Below, piece by piece: positions 8,204-19,014 of a stretch of DNA of 64,000 bases; the first letter of the stretch is position 1; each line of letters starts with the position of its first letter. Below the pieces are notes generated by a model, which was not told the origin of the DNA, searched no databases, and worked only from the letters and a program-made list of their open reading frames with translations. The position numbers and the translations under genes are program-made. The DNA is taken from the NCBI RefSeq assembly GCF_003386205.1, contig NZ_QRDY01000002.1, positions 590,595 to 654,594 on the forward strand, read 5' to 3'. This stretch comes from Cohnella lupini (GTDB lineage: Bacteria > Bacillota > Bacilli > Paenibacillales > Paenibacillaceae).

Positions 8204-9493
8204 ATGTCCACTAGATATGCCAGATCGGAAGAGCTGTTAGAGAGAGCGCTGAACACGATTCCATTAGGAAGCCAGACCTTCAGCAAAAGCAAAACCCAAT
8301 ATCCGCTCGAGGTATCGCCTTACTTTATCGAAAGAGGAGCGGGCAGCCATGTGTGGGACGCCGACGGCAACGAATATATCGATTTCGTCAACAGCCTCGG
8401 AGCGGTGACGCTGGGCTATCGGGACAATGCCGTCGATGCCGCCGTAAGAAGCCAGATGGATAACGGAGTTTCCTTCAGCTTGCCTCATAAGCTCGAGATG
8501 TTGGTTGCGGAAAAAATGGTCGAGTTGATTCCTTGCGCGGAGATGGTACGGTTCGGCAAGAACGGTTCGGACGCCACGTCGGGAGCGATTAGGTTAGCTA
8601 GAGCGTATACGGGCAAAGAGCGCGTGGCGGTATGCGGCTATCATGGATGGCAGGATTGGTATATCGGGTCTACGGCAAGGCATCTCGGCGTTCCTCGAGC
8701 CGTTAGGGAATTGACGCATGCCTTTGCCTACAATCGACTGGATACATTGGAAAAGCTATTTACCGAGTATCCGGGGCAATTCGCGGCCGTTATTCTCGAA
8801 CCGATGAGCATGGTCGCGCCGGAATCCGGGTTTCTGGAGGGCGTTCGGGATCTGTGCGGGCAGAATGGAGCCTTGTTGGTGTTCGACGAGACGATTACGG
8901 GATTTCGGTTCCATCTGGGCGGCGCCCAGAAGCTCTACGGAATAACGCCGGATCTGGCGACATTCGGAAAGGGAATGGCCAACGGTTATCCGATCTCGGC
9001 CGTCGTCGGCAAGAGGGAAATCATGAAGGGGATGGAGGATATTTTCTTCTCCTTTACCTTCGGGGGGGAAACTTTATCTCTTGCGGCGGCGCTGGCGACT
9101 ATGCAGCGAATGGAAACGGAGCCCGTGCTGGAGACTTTATTTGTTCAAGGAACCAAGGTTATGGATGGAATACGCGAAAGAATCCGCAAGCACGGCTTGG
9201 AGCGCGTTCTGTCCGTGGCCGGAAGCCCGGCCTGGTCGTTCTTGGTTATTCAAGACACGCCCGAGTACAGTTCTTGGACTACCAAAACCTTCTATTTACA
9301 AGAAATGCTGGAACGGGGCATCTTGACGGTGGGTTCCCATAATATGAGTTATTCCCATTCGGACCAAGACGTCGCCCGATTACTTATAGCTTACGATGAA
9401 ATATTGGATCAATTAAGCTCGGCCCTAATCGAAAGAAATCTGGAATCCAAGCTTCGCTGCAGGCCTCTGGAGCCATTATTCAAGCTTAGATAG
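8204..9493 (+). CDS. Class III (glutamate-1-semialdehyde-aminomutase-like) aminotransferase
   Basis: A 429-residue PLP enzyme related to glutamate-1-semialdehyde aminomutases that recur in spore-coat and surface polysaccharide loci. The cofactor Lys is predicted to be K256 in TFGKGMANG, with FDETITGFR (the Asp that pairs with the PLP ring nitrogen) and the N-terminal GSQTFSKSK and GKNGSDATSGA segments. The ATG at 8204 follows AAGGTGA by six bases and is preferred to the ATG at 8174, which would overlap the previous gene. It is unlikely to serve haem synthesis given its neighbours; aminating a keto-sugar or keto-acid side group is the more natural guess. Confidence 0.83.
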   Translation: MSTRYARSEELLERALNTIPLGSQTFSKSKTQYPLEVSPYFIERGAGSHVWDADGNEYIDFVNSLGAVTLGYRDNAVDAAVRSQMDNGVSFSLPHKLEMLVAEKMVELIPCAEMVRFGKNGSDATSGAIRLARAYTGKERVAVCGYHGWQDWYIGSTARHLGVPRAVRELTHAFAYNRLDTLEKLFTEYPGQFAAVILEPMSMVAPESGFLEGVRDLCGQNGALLVFDETITGFRFHLGGAQKLYGITPDLATFGKGMANGYPISAVVGKREIMKGMEDIFFSFTFGGETLSLAAALATMQRMETEPVLETLFVQGTKVMDGIRERIRKHGLERVLSVAGSPAWSFLVIQDTPEYSSWTTKTFYLQEMLERGILTVGSHNMSYSHSDQDVARLLIAYDEILDQLSSALIERNLESKLRCRPLEPLFKLR

Positions 9494-9523
9494 ATAAAGA
9501 AACAATAAATGACATTTTACTGC

Positions 9524-9552
9524 TTGACATGATACAAAGTGTAACATATTAT
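9524..9552 (+). promoter_or_regulatory. pse promoter with operator filling the spacer, site B1
   Basis: TTGACA (9524-9529) and TATTAT (9547-9552) are exactly 17 bases apart, and the 17 bases between them are the dyad TGATACA-AAG-TGTAACA (9530-9546). A regulator bound there would directly compete with RNA polymerase. Confidence 0.85.
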
Positions 9553-9555
9553 TGA

Positions 9556-11773
<2,218 letters not shown>

Positions 11774-11774
<1 letters not shown>

Positions 11775-12835
11775 TGAAGATCATCATAAGAACGGATGCA
11801 TCCGTACATATCGGAACGGGTCATGTGATGAGGTGCCTGACATTGGCCGATCGTTTGAAGGCTCATGGAGAGGTGAGCTTCCTCTGTCAGGAGCGAGAAG
11901 GAAATTTAATCGATTATATCGGTAGCCGCGGATTCGAAGCACGCTCCTTGCCTTTAAGCCATAGCCGCTGGGAGATCGACGCCGATTCGACGATTTCCGA
12001 CTTAATCTCTGAAGCGGAAGCGGAATCGGTAGAAACGCCGGTGGATTGGTTTATCGTCGACCATTACGAGTTAGACGCCAAATACGAAACGGCCATCCGA
12101 AATCACGTCCGCAAAGTGATGGTTATCGACGATTTGGCGAATAGGCCTCACGCATGCGATCTATTGCTCGATCAGAATCCTTACGGCAACGGAAGCAAGC
12201 GATACGAAGGTCTTGTCGGTCAAGGCTGCGTGATGCTGCTTGGTCCGGAATACGCCCTGCTTAGACCGGACTTCTTCGCCGCGAGAACCGAATCGGCAAG
12301 ATCCGGCAGGATCCGAAATCTGCTCCTATCGTTCGGAGGCGCGGATTCTACCGGAGAGACGGTCAAATCGCTGCAGGCAATCGAACGAATTCAAGCGCAA
12401 GCCGTTGGGAAGCTTCGAATCAAAGTACTCATGGGGAAAATCAACAAGCATGCGGATCGCATTCGCGATCTATGCCGAAGGATAGAATACGCGGAATGTT
12501 ACGACCATGCGGAGAATGTGGCCGATCTGATGCGAGAAGCGGATCTGGCCATCGGATCCGGAGGCACGACGACTTGGGAACGATGCTGCCTAGGACTTCC
12601 CGCAATCGTGATCATGACGGCGGACAATCAGGTCGAGCTGTCCGAGAATGCAGCGGCACTGGGCGTCATCTCATTGATCGGACGCTCGGAGCAAGTCCGT
12701 ATGGCAGACATTCAAGCTCGTATCGTTCGCTTCATGGAAAAGCCCGAGGAGTTACTAGACATGTCCGAGCGAGGGATGAACTTGGTAGATGGTTTGGGAG
12801 CCGAGCGGACGCTTAAGGAGCTGTTGACATGCTGA
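11774..12835 (+). CDS. pseG: UDP-2,4-diacylamino-trideoxy-altropyranose hydrolase, PseG-like
   Basis: A 353-residue GT-B-fold nucleotide-sugar hydrolase that removes UDP from the 2,4-diamino sugar, making the free hexose for PseI. The N-terminal RTDASVHIGTGHVMRCL carries the catalytic-type His, and the C-terminal half has SFGGADSTGET and GSGGTTTWERCCLGLP for UDP binding. The ATG at 11774 shares one base with the PseC-like stop; a GTG at 11771 is also possible. In B. subtilis this function corresponds to SpsG. Confidence 0.9.
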
Positions 12836-13503
12836 AGCAAATAACGGTCGTATCCGATCGTAAAAATTGGATTAACGAACATATTCCCCCCTGGCTGCCC
12901 TCCTTAAAGAAATACGCGGCAGAAATCGTGTGGACTCATGAGGTATCCGATCTAACGAACGGCGATATCGCGTTTTTTTTAGGTTGCGAGCAGATCGTGC
13001 CGCCTCGATTGCTCGCGTTGAATTTACATAACCTTGTCGTACACGCCAGCGATCTGCCGAAGGGGAAGGGGTGGTCGCCCCTGACCTGGCGGATTCTCGA
13101 GGGCGATAACGAAATTCCGGTCGTGCTGTTCGAAGCCGCGGAGAAAGTGGACGACGGTCCGATCTACCTTCGGGAGATGCTCGAATTCCGCGGAACCGAG
13201 TTAATAGACGAGATGCGGCAATCGCTTGGAAAAACGACGATCTCGCTATGCAATCAATTCCTGCAAGGTTATCCCTCCGTTATCGCCACGGCGGAGAGCC
13301 AGCAGGGAGAGAGCACCTATTATCCGCGAAGAACGCCTAACGACAGCAAGCTTGACCCGGACCGCACGATTCGCGAGCAATTCAGGTTAATGCGAGTAGC
13401 GGATAATGCCCGTTATCCATGTTACTTCGAATTGGATGGATGCACTTTCGAGATTAAAGTGGAAAGAAAGAAGGAGCTGAAGGGAATCGATGGGCGTAAT
13501 TAA
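12829..13503 (+). CDS. Formyltransferase-family protein in the PseH position
   Basis: A 224-residue protein with the core of a methionyl-tRNA/sugar N-formyltransferase: LNLHNLVVHASDLPKGKGWSPLTW has the Asn and His and the loop of the formyl-transfer site, and an Asp (VDDGPIY) completes the usual triad. It overlaps the PseG-like and PseI-like genes by 7 and 14 bases, so it is an integral part of the pathway operon. Canonical pathways have a GNAT acetyltransferase (PseH/SpsD) at this step and none is present here. The reasonable inference is that the C4 amine is formylated from 10-formyl-tetrahydrofolate, which would give a 7-N-formyl pseudaminic-type acid. Confidence 0.8.
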   Translation: MLKQITVVSDRKNWINEHIPPWLPSLKKYAAEIVWTHEVSDLTNGDIAFFLGCEQIVPPRLLALNLHNLVVHASDLPKGKGWSPLTWRILEGDNEIPVVLFEAAEKVDDGPIYLREMLEFRGTELIDEMRQSLGKTTISLCNQFLQGYPSVIATAESQQGESTYYPRRTPNDSKLDPDRTIREQFRLMRVADNARYPCYFELDGCTFEIKVERKKELKGIDGRN

Positions 13504-14551
13504 ACTGGGAAATTACCCAATCGGAAACGGCCAACCTCCGTTCATAATCGCGGAGATGTCCGGAAACCATAACCAATCGCTCGAGAAAGCGCTCGAGATT
13601 GTGGAAGCGGCCGCGGAGGCGGGAGCTCATGCCTTGAAGCTGCAAACCTATACGGCGGACTTGATGACGCTTGATCTGGACTACGGAGATTTCTTCATCA
13701 ACGATTCCGGCAGCCTCTGGAAAGGCCAATCGCTCTATCGCTTATACGAGCAAGCGCATACGCCATGGGAGTGGCACAAGCCGATATACGAGCGTTGCCG
13801 CCAGCTCGGAATCATTCCGTTCAGCACGCCGTTCCATCCGAAGGCGGTCGATTTCCTGGAGGAGCTCGATACTCCCTTCTACAAGATCGCCTCGTTCGAA
13901 AATAACGATCTTCCGTTAGTCAGGCATGCGGCGCGAACGGGCAAACCTCTCATTATATCGACGGGAATGGCGACGCTTGCGGAACTGGAGGAGCTTGTAA
14001 CGGCAGCAAGGGAAGCCGGCTGCAAGGAGCTCGTGCTGCTCAAGTGCACGAGTACCTATCCGGCGTCGCCTGTCGATAGCAATTTACTGACCATTCCGCA
14101 TATGCGGGAGCTGTTCCAATGCGAGGTCGGGCTATCTGATCATACGCTCGGAATCGGAGCCGCCGTTGCCAGCACGGTACTCGGGGCATCGGTTATCGAG
14201 AAGCACTTCACGATATCGAGAGCCGAGGGCGGAGTCGACGCGGCCTTCTCGTTGGAGCCGGCTGAGCTCAAGCTCCTCGTGTCGGAGACTTTGACGGCGA
14301 GTCAAGCTATGGGCTCCGTGCATTACGGATTGAGCGAGAAGGAGAAGTCGTCGCTGAAGTTCCGCCGATCCCTATACATTAGCCGGGACGTGGAAAGCGG
14401 CGACGCGCTAAGCGAGGATAACGTAAGAATCATACGCCCAGGTTATGGGCTTTCTCCTAAATACTTGAATCAGTTGATCGGTAAGAAAGTTACAAGAGCA
14501 ATCAAGGCAGGTACGCCGGTCGGATGGGATTTGCTGCTCGAGACTGTGTGA
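13490..14551 (+). CDS. pseI: Pseudaminic acid synthase, PseI/NeuB family
   Basis: A 353-residue phosphoenolpyruvate-condensing enzyme with an N-terminal TIM barrel (FIIAEMSGNHNQS, ALKLQTYTADLMTLD, STPFHPKAVDFLEEL, STGMATLAELEE, GLSDHT, VIEKHFT) and a C-terminal antifreeze-like SAF domain (from about residue 290, RRSLYISRDVESGD). It joins PEP to the six-carbon sugar made by the preceding enzymes to give the nine-carbon acid. The YGDFF and SLWKGQSLYRLYEQAHTPWEWH stretch resembles PseI rather than sialic or legionaminic synthases. The product would be the substrate of the SpsF-like gene at 6520. Confidence 0.92.
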   Translation: MGVIKLGNYPIGNGQPPFIIAEMSGNHNQSLEKALEIVEAAAEAGAHALKLQTYTADLMTLDLDYGDFFINDSGSLWKGQSLYRLYEQAHTPWEWHKPIYERCRQLGIIPFSTPFHPKAVDFLEELDTPFYKIASFENNDLPLVRHAARTGKPLIISTGMATLAELEELVTAAREAGCKELVLLKCTSTYPASPVDSNLLTIPHMRELFQCEVGLSDHTLGIGAAVASTVLGASVIEKHFTISRAEGGVDAAFSLEPAELKLLVSETLTASQAMGSVHYGLSEKEKSSLKFRRSLYISRDVESGDALSEDNVRIIRPGYGLSPKYLNQLIGKKVTRAIKAGTPVGWDLLLETV

Positions 14552-14565
14552 GGGAGGACGCGGAC

Positions 14566-15744
14566 ATGAAAAACATCCTTTTCGTTCAACCTTACGCGAG
14601 CCAGGTCGGAGGCGTGGATACCGTTCTGCTACAACTGATACAGGGGCTGGACGGCGGTCGATTCCGTTGCTTCGTCTTGCTGTCGGCTCCGACCGCATAC
14701 GTAGAAAAATACGAAGCTTTGGGAGCGACCGTTCTGTTCGGTCCGCTTGCCGTCTTCGGCAAGCCCACCGATCCGGGCTATTATTTCCGCAATCTATACG
14801 TGCTTTTCAAGTCTCTTGCCGTCATTAACCGGATAGTGAAGCAGCATCGAATCGACCTGATCCATTCTCATAAAATGGAAGTTATCGGCGCGAATATCAT
14901 CGGTAAGTGGTTAGGCATTCCCACCATTCAAACGGTTCACGAATTGGCCCGCAAGCCGTTAATCGCTTATAAATTCGTTGCCGGCCTTAATCACTTGTTC
15001 AACGACAAGGTCATCGTACTGTGCGAACGAAGCAAGATCATGTTCCGCTGGTTCCGGAAGGAATCCGGCAAAATCGTTAAAATCTACAACGGGATCTCCA
15101 AGACTTCTCAAGATACACGGGGCGGGAGCCGCTTGGAGTCCCTTCGCGAGCAGCTGCAGCTATCATCAGGTGATCGGATCGTCATCACGATCGCGAGGCT
15201 TTCGCCAATGAAGGGATTGGAATATCTCATCGAGGCTGCAGCCCGAATCAGGGTGTCGGATCCGACCATCAAGTTCGTTATCGTGGGCGATGTCGCGTTC
15301 GACCATGAGAGAGCTTATAAAGATGGCCTTGCGCGATTAATCGAACGGTTAGAGCTGGATACGACGGTGTTTATGCTCGGTTTGCGAAGGGACGTGCCGG
15401 AATTGCTGAGCCAGAGCGACGTACTCGTTCTCCCTTCCGTTTACGATATTTTTCCTACCGTCATTCTCGAAGCGATGAGCATGGGGCTTCCCGTCGTGGC
15501 GACGGACGTGGGGGGAGTACCGGAGATGGTCAGAGGTAATACGGGGATTTTAGTCGCGGCAAGCGATAGCGAGGCATTGAAGGAAGCGATCATTCGCATT
15601 TTTACGATGGACGTCGAACGAATGGGGCATCATGCAACCGCGTTGTATTTGCAAGAATTCACCCAGGAGCAATACGTCGGCAGAACTGCGGCTCTATACG
15701 AAGAAATGTTCCGTTCGAAGAGACGCCAATTAAACAAAGCTTAA
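14566..15744 (+). CDS. Family 4 glycosyltransferase
   Basis: A 392-residue retaining GT-B glycosyltransferase. GGVDTVLLQLIQGL near the N-terminus, KIYNGISK, ARLSPMKGLEYLIEAA and the donor-site segment VLPSVYDIFPTVILEAMSMGLPVVATDVGGVPE are typical. The ATG at 14566 follows GGGAGGA and is preferred over 14524, which would lie in the PseI-like gene. It probably adds a sugar to the lipid-linked repeat unit that carries the nonulosonic acid. Confidence 0.88.
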   Translation: MKNILFVQPYASQVGGVDTVLLQLIQGLDGGRFRCFVLLSAPTAYVEKYEALGATVLFGPLAVFGKPTDPGYYFRNLYVLFKSLAVINRIVKQHRIDLIHSHKMEVIGANIIGKWLGIPTIQTVHELARKPLIAYKFVAGLNHLFNDKVIVLCERSKIMFRWFRKESGKIVKIYNGISKTSQDTRGGSRLESLREQLQLSSGDRIVITIARLSPMKGLEYLIEAAARIRVSDPTIKFVIVGDVAFDHERAYKDGLARLIERLELDTTVFMLGLRRDVPELLSQSDVLVLPSVYDIFPTVILEAMSMGLPVVATDVGGVPEMVRGNTGILVAASDSEALKEAIIRIFTMDVERMGHHATALYLQEFTQEQYVGRTAALYEEMFRSKRRQLNKA

Positions 15745-15756
15745 GGAGTGCTTACG

Positions 15757-16794
15757 ATGGGCAAGGGAACGATCGCCGACAAGGTCGTCGGGAAGGATGC
15801 GAAAAGCAAATACCGGGAGTTATGCGGATCCCGCAAGGATATGTCCTTATTCGATCAGGACTGGTGGCTCGATATCGCTTGCGGGGGATCCGATAATTGG
15901 GACGTATGTCTGGTGGAGCGAAACGGCGATATCGTCGCGAGTTTGCCCTATCATATCGTGAAGCGGTATTTGTTCAACGTCATCCAGATGCCGGAGCTCA
16001 CGCTCACGATGGGGATATGGATTCGATATCCGGATAACCAAAGCATGGAATCGAAGCTCTCCTTCGAGAGGGAGATATATTCGGAGATTATCGATAAACT
16101 GCCGCAAGTCGACTACTCTTACCAACACTTCAATTGGAATATTACGAACTGGAGTATTTTCTTCTGGAAAGGATTTCGGCAAACGACCCGTTATACCTTC
16201 GTGTTCGAGGATCTTCGGGATTTGGACCGGATATACGCGAACTTCAGGGACAACATTCGGGCGGAAATCCGCAAAGCGGAGAAGGTACTCACGGTCATCG
16301 AAAGCGACGATTTGGAACGCTTCAACGAGATTAATCGGAAAACCTTCGATCGTCAGAACGTGCCGCTGCCACATAACGTCGAAATATTGACGTCCTTGGA
16401 TCAGGCTTGCCGCGAGCGCGGTTGTCGAAAAATTTGGTTCGCGGTCGACGAAAAAAATCAAATTCATAGCGCGATCTATATGATATGGGACGAGAATTGC
16501 GCCTATTATTTGCTTGGCGGGGCCGATCCCGAATTAAGGAAGAGCGGATCCCACTCGTTCCTGCTCTGGCACGCGATCAAGGAAATGTCGAAGGTCACGA
16601 AACAATTCGATCTGCACGGCGGGATGCACGAGCCCGTCGAGAGGTTTTTCCGTGCGTTGGGGGCCAAGCAACAGCCGTATTTCCAAGTGACCCGAATCAA
16701 AGGGAGACTCTTTAAGTTAGCTTATTACGTCAAGCAAGCTTTAAGTCAAATCACGGCGGTCATCACCGTCTCTACGATATACGACTGCCTATAG
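15757..16794 (+). CDS. FemAB/GNAT-like acyltransferase, copy 1
   Basis: A 345-residue member of the GNAT/FemAB-like (Acetyltransf_6) group. LFDQDWWLDIACGG near the N-terminus, the RAEIRKAEK basic helix in the middle and the C-terminal LLGGADPELRKSGSHSFLLWHAIKEMS acyl-CoA-type segment are visible. Such proteins in polysaccharide loci are thought to acylate an amino sugar; transfer of an aminoacyl group is the alternative. AAGGAG at 15743-15748 sits eight bases before the ATG at 15757. It is followed after 12 bases by a clear paralogue. Confidence 0.8.
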   Translation: MGKGTIADKVVGKDAKSKYRELCGSRKDMSLFDQDWWLDIACGGSDNWDVCLVERNGDIVASLPYHIVKRYLFNVIQMPELTLTMGIWIRYPDNQSMESKLSFEREIYSEIIDKLPQVDYSYQHFNWNITNWSIFFWKGFRQTTRYTFVFEDLRDLDRIYANFRDNIRAEIRKAEKVLTVIESDDLERFNEINRKTFDRQNVPLPHNVEILTSLDQACRERGCRKIWFAVDEKNQIHSAIYMIWDENCAYYLLGGADPELRKSGSHSFLLWHAIKEMSKVTKQFDLHGGMHEPVERFFRALGAKQQPYFQVTRIKGRLFKLAYYVKQALSQITAVITVSTIYDCL

Positions 16795-16806
16795 GAGGAG
16801 TATCGA

Positions 16807-17766
16807 ATGAATGACGCGAAGAGCAAATACCGGAAGCTATGCCGGGGAAATCCGGAGTTGCCCCTATTCGATCAAGATTGGTGGCTAGATATTGCATGCG
16901 GAGGTCCGAACAATTGGGACGTGTGCATCGTGGAGAAAGGCAACGAGATCGTGGCCAGCTTACCATACTACAAGACGAGGAAATTCGGGTTCAATTTGAT
17001 TCAAATGCCGCAGTTGACGTTAACGATGGGGATATGGATTCGGTATCCGAGCAACCAGAAGTATGCGACAAGGCTCGCCTACGAACGCGAAATCTATCTG
17101 GAGATCATTGACCAATTGCCTGCCGCCGATTATTCGTATCATCATTTCAGCAGACACATTACGAATTGGAGCACGTTCTATTGGAGGGGATTCCGGCAGA
17201 CTACCCGGTATACCTACGTGATCGATGATTTGAGCGATCTTGATTCGATCTATCAACGGTTCGCGGATCGCGTCAAAGAGGAGATCCAACTCGCCGCGAC
17301 CCGGTTTAAAGTGGTAGAAAGCGATGACGTGGAGAAGTTCTACGAGCTCCATCGAAAGAATTTTCATCCGAAAACATTTCCGATTCCCTATAGCTACGAG
17401 ACTTTAAAAGCATTAGACGCGGCTCTGCTTAAGCATAATCGTCGTAAAATCTTGTTCGCCGTCGACGAATCGGGTCAGGCCCATAGCGCGGTTTATATCG
17501 TTTGGGATTCGGGCTGCGCCTATAATCTGCTCGGCGGCGCCAATCCGAATCTGGAGCACGGCGGATCCCATTCCCTATTGATCTGGCATGCGATTCAGGA
17601 TATGTCGCGGGTAGCCGAACAGTTCGATTTCTACGGAGGCATGCACGAAACGATCGAAGGCTTCTTTCGTTCTTTCGGTGCGGAGCAAAAGCCGTATTTC
17701 CAGATATCGAAAATGAACGGGAAGCTGTTTAAATTCGCGTATTATATGAAACAAGCCGTTCGTTGA
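16807..17766 (+). CDS. FemAB/GNAT-like acyltransferase, copy 2
   Basis: A 319-residue tandem paralogue of the preceding gene; by eye well over half of the positions match, including FDQDWWLDIACGG, TLTMGIWIRYP, FRQTTRYT and LLGGANPNLEHGGSHSLLIWHAI. It lacks the longer N-terminal lead and the C-terminal extension of copy 1. GGAGGAG precedes the ATG. Two diverged copies kept side by side suggest that two different positions, or two acyl groups, are handled on the nonulosonic acid or its neighbours. Confidence 0.8.
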   Translation: MNDAKSKYRKLCRGNPELPLFDQDWWLDIACGGPNNWDVCIVEKGNEIVASLPYYKTRKFGFNLIQMPQLTLTMGIWIRYPSNQKYATRLAYEREIYLEIIDQLPAADYSYHHFSRHITNWSTFYWRGFRQTTRYTYVIDDLSDLDSIYQRFADRVKEEIQLAATRFKVVESDDVEKFYELHRKNFHPKTFPIPYSYETLKALDAALLKHNRRKILFAVDESGQAHSAVYIVWDSGCAYNLLGGANPNLEHGGSHSLLIWHAIQDMSRVAEQFDFYGGMHETIEGFFRSFGAEQKPYFQISKMNGKLFKFAYYMKQAVR

Positions 17767-17787
17767 CGAGAAAGGAGCAGTCTTAAG

Positions 17788-18918
17788 GTGGAGATCGGGG
17801 CTGAAGCGAACAGCAAGAAATTATTCGTCTGCACGAAGCCTTATCAATATTTGATAGCCAGATTGATCAAGCAGGGATGCCGGTTCGACAAGTGCGATCT
17901 CGTGATCCTGAATCATTTCTACAAAGCGGAAGAATTCAGCGAACGCGTAAGAAGCACCGGTGTTTGGAACCGGGTTCTATTCATCGACGACGGAATGCTC
18001 GATCAGATGAAGCTGCAGTTGAATCCGTTGAAGAAATATTTCTTCTATCATTCTTGGAGAAGGTTTATTCCGGCTGCGTTCAAAGACATATCGGATTATT
18101 CGGAGGCTTTCGTCGCCCACGATTTCGTGGCATTGGAGTATGCGGTTATCCGGAAGTTCAGCAGCGAAGGAAAAAAAACGACTTTGTACGAGGAAGGCTC
18201 GGGTAATTACATCAACAATAGCACGCATAAGAAATGGTATATGAGAATGTTGAAAAAAATGGCCCCTTGGTTCGGATTGCCGGGAGGTTATTTCGGCAGT
18301 CTGAGATGGATCGATTCCATTTGGCTGCAACGGCCCGAATTGATCACTTCAAATAGAAATAATCCGATATACCGTAAAACTCGAGGACTCCCCGTCACAT
18401 TTCAACATTTTATGCAGTCGCCCGAAATCGAGAAGGAATGCTACGAAATCTATCCCGAGCTACACGACGTGGACGCGCTTGTACGGGGTTACGAGGAGCT
18501 TTCGGTCGTGCTCACCGATCAATTCGTCGACGATGTCGAGGATAGGAACGCTTATTTCCGCACCATCATCGACAAAATCAACGCGGCGACCGGCAACGAC
18601 AACAATCCGATCTTCTTCAAGCAGCATCCGGGCGAAGTTCAGCCCATCGATATAGTCGACGATCAAATCTCGATTCTTCCGCAGAAATTGCCGATCGAGC
18701 TCCTTTACTTGATAATCCAGAAAAATAAAATCCGCAAAATCAATCTGGTCTCTTTCGGGAGCACGGCGATTTTGAATCTATACGACCTGTGCAGGGCGGA
18801 CGAGTGCATGTCCGTGTTTATCATCGACAGCATGAGCATGCAGGAAGACGTCAAGCTAATCGCGACGCGGTTCGTAGACTTGGCCGAAAAGCATCAAATT
18901 CGGTTTCAAACGTTATAA
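17788..18918 (+). CDS. Polysialyltransferase/GT52-like glycosyltransferase
   Basis: A 376-residue protein with the two short motifs of the bacterial sialyl/polysialyltransferase superfamily: an acidic YEEGSGNY (the D/E-x-G type motif, about residue 134) and FKQHPGE (the HP motif, about residue 275), followed by FGSTAILNLYDL. This superfamily uses CMP-linked nonulosonic acids, so with the pse-like genes just upstream it is the best candidate for the enzyme that transfers the CMP-activated acid. The start is a GTG at 17788 with an AAGGAG upstream. It ends the pse operon. Confidence 0.72.
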   Translation: MEIGAEANSKKLFVCTKPYQYLIARLIKQGCRFDKCDLVILNHFYKAEEFSERVRSTGVWNRVLFIDDGMLDQMKLQLNPLKKYFFYHSWRRFIPAAFKDISDYSEAFVAHDFVALEYAVIRKFSSEGKKTTLYEEGSGNYINNSTHKKWYMRMLKKMAPWFGLPGGYFGSLRWIDSIWLQRPELITSNRNNPIYRKTRGLPVTFQHFMQSPEIEKECYEIYPELHDVDALVRGYEELSVVLTDQFVDDVEDRNAYFRTIIDKINAATGNDNNPIFFKQHPGEVQPIDIVDDQISILPQKLPIELLYLIIQKNKIRKINLVSFGSTAILNLYDLCRADECMSVFIIDSMSMQEDVKLIATRFVDLAEKHQIRFQTL

Positions 18919-18933
18919 AACGGAAAAAATAGC

Positions 18934-18963
18934 TTGACAATGTTACATATCGTATCATAAATT
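18934..18963 (+). promoter_or_regulatory. Promoter with operator in the spacer, site C1 (first wzz-like operon)
   Basis: TTGACA (18934-18939) is followed after one base by the dyad TGTTACA-TAT-CGTATCA (18941-18957) and then directly by TAAATT (18958-18963). The arrangement matches the pse promoter. Confidence 0.82.
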
Positions 18964-18974
18964 GGACGTAAAGG

Positions 18975-18991
18975 TGATACAAAGTGTTTCG
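18975..18991 (+). promoter_or_regulatory. Secondary operator, site C2
   Basis: TGATACA-AAG-TGTTTCG, centred 34 bases after the first site and upstream of the ribosome site of the Wzz-like gene. Confidence 0.7.
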
Positions 18992-19014
18992 AAACTAGAA
19001 TTGCTGGGAGGCTT

